From DASTPP01 sp035762175 (lineage in GTDB: Bacteria; Myxococcota_A; Polyangia; Polyangiales; Polyangiaceae): a DNA stretch of 7,289 bases. The stretch is taken from contig DASTPP010000254.1 in NCBI GenBank assembly GCA_035762175.1, forward strand, positions 1 through 7,289, read 5' to 3'. Shown in pieces: positions 1-6,041 of the stretch. The notes beneath the pieces were generated by a model. That model saw only the letters and a program-made list of their open reading frames with translations. It did no database searches and had not been told where the DNA came from. The position numbers were made by a program, and so were the translations under genes. Position 1 is the stretch's first letter, and each line of letters starts with the position of its first letter.

Positions 1-1305
<1,305 letters not shown>

Positions 1306-1343
1306 CGAATCCTTCTCTGCCTGTTGGTAGGTCGCGCCGCCCC

Positions 1344-1368
1344 GGGCGGGGGCCCGGCACCCCCGCCC
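1344..1368 (-). promoter_or_regulatory. Strong hairpin in the rpsA leader
   Basis: GGGCGGGGG (1344-1352) and CCCCCGCCC (1360-1368) are perfect nine-base complements around a seven-base loop. In the rpsA transcript this lies about 39-63 bases upstream of the start codon, between the candidate promoter and the ribosome-binding site. All nine pairs are G-C, so it should fold very stably. There is no following U-tract, so a simple intrinsic terminator is unlikely; a leader structure affecting S1 translation is one possible role (inference). Confidence 0.45.
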
Positions 1369-1403
1369 CGAGCCCGCCACCGTCGCGCTCGCGCGCCGCT
1401 AGC

Positions 1404-1434
1404 TCGAACACCCGCGGGCCTTTCGCCCGTTCGA
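1404..1434 (-). promoter_or_regulatory. Second inverted repeat in the rpsA leader
   Basis: TCGAAC (1404-1409) and GTTCGA (1429-1434) are perfect complements. Nested inside is a competing smaller stem, GGGC (1416-1419) with GCCC (1425-1428), around CTTTC. Both fall in the presumed transcribed leader of rpsA. The outer arms could also be a protein-binding site rather than an RNA stem. Confidence 0.3.
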
Positions 1435-1496
1435 AGCGTTGCACGACACCGCGGCCCGGCCCCGGCGCCGAGCCCGCAGTACCCGCGGGAGGCCGT

Positions 1497-1525
1497 GAGC
1501 TAGCACGCGACGTGCATAACGTCAA
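1497..1525 (-). promoter_or_regulatory. Candidate sigma-70-type promoter of rpsA
   Basis: On the minus strand there is TTGACG (1525-1520), a 17-base spacer, and TAGCTC (1502-1497) preceded by TGC, which gives an extended -10. The -35 is five of six to consensus; the -10 keeps only the leading TA. Transcription would start near 1490, leaving a leader of about 185 bases before the rpsA ATG. This is the best TTGACA-like box seen in the gap and it has the right orientation. It is inference from spacing and consensus only. Confidence 0.4.
1509..1523. promoter_or_regulatory. Inverted repeat over the rpsA -35 box (possible operator)
   Basis: GACGT-GCATA-ACGTC is a perfect five-base inverted repeat with a five-base centre. 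It overlaps the candidate rpsA -35 box and sits in one of the few A/T-containing patches of the gap. The position would suit a repressor or activator site, but I cannot name a factor and the arms are short. Confidence 0.25.
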
Positions 1526-1670
1526 CGGGCCCCCCGGGCGCCTCGCCAGCGCCGACGCCGGGTCGAGGCCCGGGGCCGTTCGGGGGTTCGGAGGCCGCCC
1601 GGCCCCCGGCCCGACGCCCCCGCCGCGCCGGCGCCCGCCCTCGGCGCCCGGCGGCGCGCCCGCGGCGCCC

Positions 1671-1699
1671 TTGCGCGGCCGGGGCGGCGGGGCTAGGCA
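1671..1699 (+). promoter_or_regulatory. Weak candidate promoter of rpiA
   Basis: TTGCGC (1671-1676), a 17-base spacer and TAGGCA (1694-1699) precede rpiA. The match to consensus is poor (three and two of six), but TAGGCA is the only TA-bearing hexamer close to the gene. Seven bases after it is the GTG start codon itself, so if it is used the message would be leaderless or nearly so. Confidence 0.2.
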
Positions 1700-1705
1700 G
1701 GGCGC

Positions 1706-2398
1706 GTGTCCGACGCCGACGACCAGAAGCGTGCCGCCGCCGAAGCCGCCGCCCAGCTCTTGCCCGACGAGGGCGTCATCGGCCTCGGCACGGGCACGAC
1801 GGCGCGCTTCTTCATCGAACGCGTCGGCGCGCTCGTCGCCGCCGGGCGCCGCCTGGTCGGGGTGCCCACCTCGCGGGCGAGCCGCGAGCTGGCCGAGCGC
1901 GCCGGCATCCCCCTCTTGCCCGACGAGGGGCCCTGGCGGGTCGACGTCTGCGTCGACGGCGCCGACGAGGTCGACGGCTCGCTCTGCCTCATCAAGGGCG
2001 GCGGCGGCGCGCTCCTGCGCGAGAAGATCGTCAACGGCGCCGCCGCCGTGAACCTCATCGTCGTCGACCGGCCGAAGCTCTCGCCCCGGCTCGGCACCCG
2101 CTGGCCGGTGCCCGTCGAGATCGCCCCCTTCGGCCACCGGGCGGTCGCCCAGCGCCTCGCCGCCTTCGGCCGGCCCGTGCTGCGCGAGCGCGACGGCGCG
2201 CCCTTCGTCACCGACGGCGGCCACTACATCTACGACCTGCACTGCGGCGTCATCGACGACCCCGCCGCACTCGAGCGCGAGCTCGATGCCGTCGCCGGCG
2301 TCGTCGAGACCGGGCTCTTCGTCGGCCGCGCGACGTCGCTGCTGATCGCCGACGCCCATGGCGTTGAGCGGCGAGACGCCCCCCCGGCCGCGCGCTGA
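1706..2398 (+). CDS. rpiA: Ribose-5-phosphate isomerase A
   Basis: Interconverts ribose 5-phosphate and ribulose 5-phosphate in the non-oxidative pentose phosphate pathway; cytosolic. The 230 residues compare with about 219 in Escherichia coli. Visible family motifs are GLGTGTTA (26-33, phosphate loop), DGADEVD (84-90), KGGGGALLREKIV (97-109), TDGGHYIYDL (169-178) and the C-terminal ETGLF. By motif alignment D84, D87, K97 and E106 match the known active-site Asp81, Asp84, Lys94 and Glu103 of the E. coli enzyme, a constant offset of three. The start is GTG: an in-frame TAG at 1694-1696 rules out anything further upstream, and the next start-type codons would cut into the fold. No clear Shine-Dalgarno is present, only AGGCAGGG close by. 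The 3' end overlaps the candidate start of the next gene, so co-transcription is likely. Confidence 0.95.
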   Translation: MSDADDQKRAAAEAAAQLLPDEGVIGLGTGTTARFFIERVGALVAAGRRLVGVPTSRASRELAERAGIPLLPDEGPWRVDVCVDGADEVDGSLCLIKGGGGALLREKIVNGAAAVNLIVVDRPKLSPRLGTRWPVPVEIAPFGHRAVAQRLAAFGRPVLRERDGAPFVTDGGHYIYDLHCGVIDDPAALERELDAVAGVVETGLFVGRATSLLIADAHGVERRDAPPAAR

Positions 2399-3284
2399 GC
2401 GCCGGCGCGCGGCGGCGCCCGCGCCCCCCGCGCGCGTGCCCCACCCCCTGCCCTACCAGGGCAGCAAGCGCCGGCTCGCCGCCGCCATCCTGGCCGAGGC
2501 CGGCCCGGGCCCCTACGCCGCGCTCTACGAGCCCTTCTGCGGCTCGGCCGCGCTCACGCTGGCCGCCGCCGCGCGCGGGCTCGCCCCCCGCTTCGTGCTC
2601 GGCGACAGCCTCGAGCCGCTCGTCGCGCTCTGGCGCGCCATCCTCGAGTCGCCCGCCCGCGTCGCCTCCGCCTACGGCGCGCTCTGGCGGGCGCAGCACG
2701 GCGATCCCGCCCACTACGAGCGCGTCCGCGAGCGCTTCAACCGCGCGCGCGACCCGGCCGCGCTGCTCTACCTGCTCGCCCGCTGCGCCAAGGCCGCGGT
2801 GCGCTTCAACCGCGGGGGCGACTTCAACCAGGCGCCCGACCGCCGCCGCCACGGGATGCGCCCCGAGCGCCTGGCCGCCGAGGTCGCCGGGGCCGCGCGC
2901 CTGCTCGCCGGCCGGGCGCGCCTCGCGTGCGCCGACTACGAGGCCACGATCGCGGCCGCCGGCCCCGCGGACCTCGTCTACCTCGACCCGCCCTTCCAGG
3001 GCACGAGCGAGGGGCGCGACCGCCGCTACGCCGCGGGCCTCGAGCGCGCGCGGCTCGTCGCCTCGCTCGCGGGCCTCAACGCGCGGGGCGTGCCCTTCCT
3101 GCTCAGCTACGACGGCCGCTCGGGCGCGCGCGCCTACGGCGAGCCCCTGCCGCGCTCGCTCGGCCTGCGCCTCGTGCGCCTCGACGCCGGCGTCTCGAGC
3201 CAGGCGACCCTGCTCGGGCGGCGCGAGCGCACGCTCGAGTCGCTCTACCTGTCGCCCGCGCTGCTGGCCCGCCGGCGCCGGTAG
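2358..3284 (+). CDS. D12-class adenine-N6 DNA methyltransferase, apparently solitary
   Basis: Predicted to transfer a methyl group from S-adenosylmethionine to adenine N6 in DNA. Motifs in order, numbered from the ATG: PYQGSK (32-37, motif X), YEPFCGSAAL (57-66, motif I, AdoMet binding), RFNRGGDFNQ (149-158, the conserved RxN..G.FN stretch of this class), DLVYLDPPF (205-213, motif IV, DPPF catalytic loop) and LLSYDG (248-253). The C-terminal SSQATLLG and ESLYLSP look conserved-family-like. The order X-I-IV fits the alpha (Dam-like) group. Recognition sequence cannot be read from the protein. The ATG at 2358 overlaps rpiA by 41 bp; an in-frame GTG at 2436 would remove a 26-residue Pro/Arg/Ala-rich stretch and start just before motif X (282 residues). 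Neither start has a clear ribosome-binding site. No restriction endonuclease, specificity subunit or phage gene adjoins it. It could be a regulatory orphan methylase or the relic of a restriction-modification system. Confidence 0.88.
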   Translation: MALSGETPPRPRAERRRAAAPAPPARVPHPLPYQGSKRRLAAAILAEAGPGPYAALYEPFCGSAALTLAAAARGLAPRFVLGDSLEPLVALWRAILESPARVASAYGALWRAQHGDPAHYERVRERFNRARDPAALLYLLARCAKAAVRFNRGGDFNQAPDRRRHGMRPERLAAEVAGAARLLAGRARLACADYEATIAAAGPADLVYLDPPFQGTSEGRDRRYAAGLERARLVASLAGLNARGVPFLLSYDGRSGARAYGEPLPRSLGLRLVRLDAGVSSQATLLGRRERTLESLYLSPALLARRRR

Positions 3285-3288
3285 GCCC

Positions 3289-3311
3289 CGCCCGCCGGCC
3301 CCGGCCGGGCG
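3289..3311. terminator. GC hairpin between convergent genes
   Basis: CGCCCG (3289-3294) pairs with CGGGCG (3306-3311), continued inward by CCG/CGG with one bulged C at 3305. It occupies most of the 30 bp separating the stops of the methyltransferase and kynA and could end transcription from both sides. No T-tract on either strand, so intrinsic termination is uncertain. Confidence 0.3.
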
Positions 3312-3314
3312 CGA

Positions 3315-4166
3315 TCAGCGGGCCGGCGGCCGCAGCTCGGTGCGCACGTCCCAGAGCTCGGGGAAGAGCGTCAGTTCGAGCGCCCGCCGCAGGAACGACA
3401 CGCCGGAGCTGCCCCCGGTGCCCCGCTTGTGGCCGATGATGCGCTCGACCGTCTTCATGTGCCGGTAGCGCCAGAGCAGGAAGCGCTCTTCGACGTCGAC
3501 GAGCTTCTCGGCCATCTCGTATCCGTCCCACCACTGCGCCGTGTTTTCGTAAATCGTACGGAAGACGGCGACGACCCCCTCGCTCCGCTCGTAGGGCTCG
3601 GAGAAGTCGCGCTCGACCCGGTCGGCCGGCACCGGCAGCCCGCGCCGGGCGAGGTGGCGCAAGAACTCGTCGTAGATCGAGGGCTCGCGCAAGAGCGCCT
3701 CGAGCCGGCCGTGCACCTCGGGCTGGTGCCGGAAGGGCAGGAGCGCGTTCGGGTCCTTGTTGCCGAGCAGGAACTCGACCGTGCGGTACTGGTGCGACTG
3801 GAAGCCGCTCGAGCGGCCGAGCGCGCCGCGGAACTCGACGTACTCGTTCGGCGTCAGCGTCTCGAGCACGCTCCACTGTTCGAAGAGCGTGCGCTGGATG
3901 TGCCCGACGCGCGCGAAGATCTTGAACGAGGGCTCGAGCCGGTCGGCCCGCACGAAGGCGCGCGCGGCGTCGAGCTCGTGGATGAGGAGCTTCATCCACA
4001 GCTCGGAGGTCTGGTGCTGGATGATGAAGAGCAGTTCGTCGTGGTGCGGCGGCGACGAGCGGAGCGTCTGCGACGAGAGCAGGCGGTCGAGCTCGAGGTA
4101 GTCGGCGTACGCCATGTCGCCGGAGAGGTCGGTGTGGATGGTGCTTTCGAACTCGCGCCTGCCCAT
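3315..4166 (-). CDS. kynA: Tryptophan 2,3-dioxygenase
   Basis: Heme enzyme that opens the indole ring of L-tryptophan with O2 to give N-formylkynurenine, the first step of the kynurenine pathway; cytosolic homotetramer in known bacterial members. The 283 residues are typical. Visible motifs are FIIQHQTSELWMK (47-59), NEYVEFR (107-113), SGFQSHQYR (120-128), YRHMKTVERIIGHKRGTGGSSG (234-255) and FPELWDVR (268-275). With a constant offset of four from the Xanthomonas campestris enzyme, H51 is the distal histidine, Y109 and R113 the substrate contacts, H236 the proximal heme ligand and T250 the amino-group contact, so every key residue is present. GGGGG just upstream of the ATG at 4166 may serve as ribosome-binding site. 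No kynureninase or kynurenine formamidase gene lies beside it. It faces the methyltransferase tail to tail and is divergent from the 131-residue gene. Confidence 0.97.
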   Translation of the reverse strand: MGRREFESTIHTDLSGDMAYADYLELDRLLSSQTLRSSPPHHDELLFIIQHQTSELWMKLLIHELDAARAFVRADRLEPSFKIFARVGHIQRTLFEQWSVLETLTPNEYVEFRGALGRSSGFQSHQYRTVEFLLGNKDPNALLPFRHQPEVHGRLEALLREPSIYDEFLRHLARRGLPVPADRVERDFSEPYERSEGVVAVFRTIYENTAQWWDGYEMAEKLVDVEERFLLWRYRHMKTVERIIGHKRGTGGSSGVSFLRRALELTLFPELWDVRTELRPPAR

Positions 4167-4184
4167 GCCCCCGTTCTCGCACGC

Positions 4185-4219
4185 GGCGCGCCCCGCGCCA
4201 AATGCCGCGGGGGCGCGGC
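4185..4219. repeat. Two adjacent hairpins in the kynA divergent region
   Basis: GGCGCG-CCC-CGCGCC (4185-4199) and GCCGCG-GGGG-CGCGGC (4204-4219) are two perfect six-base inverted repeats separated by AAAT (4200-4203). They lie 18 bases or more upstream of the kynA ATG in the 143-bp gap shared with the next gene. In DNA this GC-rich, six-base arms can arise by chance; the close tandem spacing is the only reason to list them. Confidence 0.25.
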
Positions 4220-4295
4220 GGGGGGGCGGGCGCGCGCCCGTCGCGGCCCGAATCGGCTGGATCGGCCGCGCGAGGCGTACTACCTACCCGGCCCC

Positions 4296-4302
4296 GAAAG
4301 GG
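4296..4302 (+). promoter_or_regulatory. Ribosome-binding site fixing the start of the 131-residue gene
   Basis: GAAAGGG sits seven bases before the ATG at 4310. The open reading extends upstream to 4202, but the extra 36 residues are Gly/Arg/Pro-rich low complexity and have no such site, so 4310 is the preferred start. Confidence 0.6.
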
Positions 4303-4309
4303 CCCCGCC

Positions 4310-4705
4310 ATGGCCACGACCGAAGCCGAGCTCACGACCGTCTCGACGCTGTACCGACTGGTCCACGCCCTGGGCGACTCGCTCGGCTCCGAGAGCAGCG
4401 AGGGCGGCCAGGTGCTGCTGACGACGCTGGGCGGCCTGCGGGCGGCCTGCCGCGCCCACTTCCCCGAGGGGTACCGCCTCGAGCCGCTGACGCGCGAGCA
4501 GTTCGCCGAGGCCTTCGGCGAGCTGGCGGCCGAGCTCCTGCAGTTCTGCGAGCCCTACGCCCCTTCGTTCGGCCTGGCGGGGCACCCCGAGCGCTTCCGC
4601 CCCGAGGGGCACGCGCGGGGCGAGTTCTGGGTGTGCATCTTCCTCGCGGGCCCCCCCGCGCTCTACCGCAGCGCGCTCGTGCGCTTCCCGCGGGTCGAGA
4701 CCTGA
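4310..4705 (+). CDS. Hypothetical protein, 131 residues
   Basis: I do not recognise this family. The product is a small, probably cytosolic protein: there is no signal peptide or membrane segment. Its first half looks helical (TTVSTLYRLVHAL, 9-21, then a stretch around QVLLTTLGGLRAACRA). Residues 62-84 form another likely helix (REQFAEAFGELAAELLQFCEPY), with acidic residues spaced along it. The C-terminal part has aromatic and hydrophobic residues (GEFWVCIFLAGPPALYR, 104-120). Cysteines fall at 47, 80 and 109 and histidines at 19, 50, 92 and 101, without an obvious metal-binding pattern. The codon use (G/C at most third positions), a good ribosome-binding site and varied composition argue that it is a real gene and not a shadow. 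It is divergent from kynA and may share its control region, which gives no firm functional clue. Confidence 0.75.
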   Translation: MATTEAELTTVSTLYRLVHALGDSLGSESSEGGQVLLTTLGGLRAACRAHFPEGYRLEPLTREQFAEAFGELAAELLQFCEPYAPSFGLAGHPERFRPEGHARGEFWVCIFLAGPPALYRSALVRFPRVET

Positions 4706-4710
4706 GACGG

Positions 4711-4738
4711 GCGAGGTCGGGGCGCCCGGAGCGCGGGC
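4711..4738 (+). repeat. 28-bp direct repeat, copy 1
   Basis: Matches 4772-4799 at 26 of 28 positions (differences at repeat positions 9 and 22). Contains the palindromic core GGGCGCCC; the wider 14-base palindrome at 4717-4730 has one mismatched pair. It begins five bases after the stop of the 131-residue gene. Confidence 0.75.
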
Positions 4739-4771
4739 CCAGGGGTCGATGCCGGTGCGGCGGGCGAGCTC

Positions 4772-4799
4772 GCGAGGTCCGGGCGCCCGGAGGGCGGGC
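4772..4799 (+). repeat. 28-bp direct repeat, copy 2
   Basis: Second copy, 61 bp after the first, with 33 bp between. Here the core is a perfect 14-base palindrome, TCCGGGCGCCCGGA (4778-4791). Just before it, and overlapping its first two bases, is another perfect palindrome, GCGAGCTCGC (4764-4773). No third copy is found one period up- or downstream. Confidence 0.75.
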
Positions 4800-4801
4800 G
4801 A

Positions 4802-4861
4802 GGCGGGCCCGCCGCTCGTCGGGGGGCCCGCCCCCCGGGGCCGGCGCGAGGCCGAAAGGCC
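4802..4861. repeat. Cluster of GC palindromes upstream of the dus gene
   Basis: Three structures follow the direct repeats: the perfect palindrome GGCGGGCCCGCC (4802-4813), the hairpin GGGGGG-CCCG-CCCCCC (4821-4836), and GGCC-GAAA-GGCC (4850-4861), a short stem with a GNRA-type loop. Together they could end transcription of the preceding gene, although no T-tract follows any of them. Confidence 0.35.
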
Positions 4862-4928
4862 GGGGCGCGGGGGCCGGGGGCGGGTGCGCCTGCCGCCCGG
4901 GCCGCAAATGGGCTACACCTAGGCCGCC

Positions 4929-5981
4929 GTGGCCGACCCGTTTGTCCTGTTTCGCGAGCTGATGACGAAGCGCCCCCCGGTGGTCCTCGCCCCGATGGAG
5001 GACGTGAGCGACGCGGTGTTCCGCCGGCTCTGCCGCTCGCTCGGCGCCGACCTCTGCGTCACCGAGTTCGTCAACGTCGAGGGCCTGCTGCGGGGCTGCA
5101 AGACGGCGCGCCGCAAGATCGCGCTCGAGCCCGACGACGCGCCGACGGCCATTCAGATCTACGGCTCCGACCCGGGCCGGCTCGCCGAGGCGGCGCGCGT
5201 CGCCGAGGCCGCGCGCCCCGCGTACGTCGACATCAACTGCGGCTGCTGGGTGCCGAAGATCGCGGGCCGGGGCGCCGGCGCCGGCTGGCTGCGCGACCCG
5301 CCGGCGATGGTGGCGATGGCCTCGCTCATCGTGAAGAGCGTGGCGCTGCCCGTGACCGTGAAGACGCGCATCGGCTACGGCCCCGAGTCGCACATGCCGA
5401 TCGTCGACCTGGCGCGCCGGCTCGAGGACGCGGGGGTCGCCGCGCTCACCATCCACTGCCGCACGGCGGCGATGGGCCACTCGGGCGCGGCCGACTGGAC
5501 GTGGGCGGCGCGGGCGCGCGAGGCGGTGAGCATCCCGGTGCTGGTCAACGGCGACGTGCGCACGGCCGACGACGCCGAGCGCGCGCTCGCCGAGACGGGG
5601 TGCGCGGGGGTGATGGTGGGGCGGGCGGCCATCGACCACCCCTGGGTCTTTCGCGAGGCGCGGGCCCGGCTCGACCGGGGCGAGACGCTCGCGCCGCCGA
5701 CCCCGGCCGAGCGCTTCGAGCTCTGCCGGCGGCACTTGCGGGCCAACGCGGGCGAGCGGGGCGAGCCCTACGGCGTGCGCGTGACGCGGCGGCACCTGTC
5801 GGGCTACCTGCGCGGGCTGCCCGGGGCGGCCGCCCTGCGCCGCTCGCTGCTCTTTTGCGACTCGCTGGCGGGCTGCCTCGAGCTGCTCGACGCCGCCGCC
5901 GAGTCGCTCCTGCGCACCGGCAGCGCCGACCCCGGGGCGGCCGCGGCGCGCGCCCTCTCGGCCCCGGCCGCGGTCGCCTGA
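4929..5981 (+). CDS. dus: tRNA-dihydrouridine synthase, DusB/NifR3-like
   Basis: FMN enzyme that uses NADPH to reduce particular uridines in tRNA to dihydrouridine. The 350 residues start with a TIM barrel, followed by the helical tRNA-binding domain (from about 255). Motifs: LAPMEDVSDAVFRRLC (20-35), TEFVNVEGLL (45-54), IQIYGSDP (75-82), DINCGCW (101-107), VTVKTRIGYG (142-151), TIHCRT (174-179), SGAADW (185-190), VNGDV (206-210) and VMVGRAAIDHPWVF (228-241). C106 is the expected catalytic cysteine, with K145, H176 and the NGD and GR loops contacting substrate or FMN. Oddly, the usual GCP is GCW here, and a second cysteine lies at 104. The GTG start is the first possible, since an in-frame TAG is at 4920-4922; an ATG at 4962 would trim the N-terminus to the barrel edge. 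There is no clear Shine-Dalgarno. A protease gene follows after 60 bp on the same strand. Which uridine is modified cannot be read from this sequence. Confidence 0.93.
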   Translation: MADPFVLFRELMTKRPPVVLAPMEDVSDAVFRRLCRSLGADLCVTEFVNVEGLLRGCKTARRKIALEPDDAPTAIQIYGSDPGRLAEAARVAEAARPAYVDINCGCWVPKIAGRGAGAGWLRDPPAMVAMASLIVKSVALPVTVKTRIGYGPESHMPIVDLARRLEDAGVAALTIHCRTAAMGHSGAADWTWAARAREAVSIPVLVNGDVRTADDAERALAETGCAGVMVGRAAIDHPWVFREARARLDRGETLAPPTPAERFELCRRHLRANAGERGEPYGVRVTRRHLSGYLRGLPGAAALRRSLLFCDSLAGCLELLDAAAESLLRTGSADPGAAAARALSAPAAVA

Positions 5982-6041
5982 GGGCGGGCCCCGCGTCGTC
6001 GCGCGTCAACGGGGCGCGGCGTTCGTGGTAACAAGGGCCCC

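Larger units (their letters stand above)
1306..1705. other. Gene-free divergent intergenic region rpsA/rpiA
   Basis: Four hundred bases lie between the divergent starts of rpsA and rpiA. The rpsA-proximal 200 bases hold its ribosome-binding site, two inverted repeats and a candidate promoter. The rpiA-proximal half (about 1530-1690) is almost pure G+C with short palindromic runs and no recognisable coding pattern. Open readings here translate into proline/arginine/alanine-rich low complexity and are not believable genes. I see no tRNA or known riboswitch. Confidence 0.75.

Noticed and set aside
1512..2051. 179-codon plus-strand open reading before and into rpiA
   Set aside because: Out of frame with rpiA and made of Pro/Ser/Arg/Ala runs; no ribosome-binding site and no family signature.
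4202..4309. 36-residue upstream extension of the 131-residue protein
   Set aside because: Gly/Arg/Pro-rich, overlaps the palindromic control region, while ATG 4310 has GAAAGGG at good spacing.
3103..4335. 410-codon minus-strand open reading
   Set aside because: Overlaps kynA in another frame on the same strand; product is Arg/Ala/Pro-rich low complexity, while the kynA frame carries all heme and substrate residues.
4711..4799. Minimal CRISPR array (28-bp repeat, 33-bp spacer)
   Set aside because: Only two copies, two mismatches, no third copy at 4650 or 4833, no cas genes, and the repeat resembles no CRISPR consensus I know. Listed as a repeat pair instead.
4114..4962. 282-codon plus-strand open reading spanning the 4706-4928 gap
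   Set aside because: Runs out of frame through the 131-residue gene and the palindromic gap; composition is low-complexity Arg/Gly/Ala, so the gap is treated as non-coding.
4332..5795. 487-codon minus-strand open reading
   Set aside because: Antisense to the dus gene and the 131-residue gene; low-complexity Arg/Pro/Ala composition and no motif.
5988..6015. Inverted repeat GCCCCG/CGGGGC between dus and the protease gene as a terminator
   Set aside because: Six-base arms with 16 bases between and no T-tract; too weak in this composition to claim that it separates the two genes.
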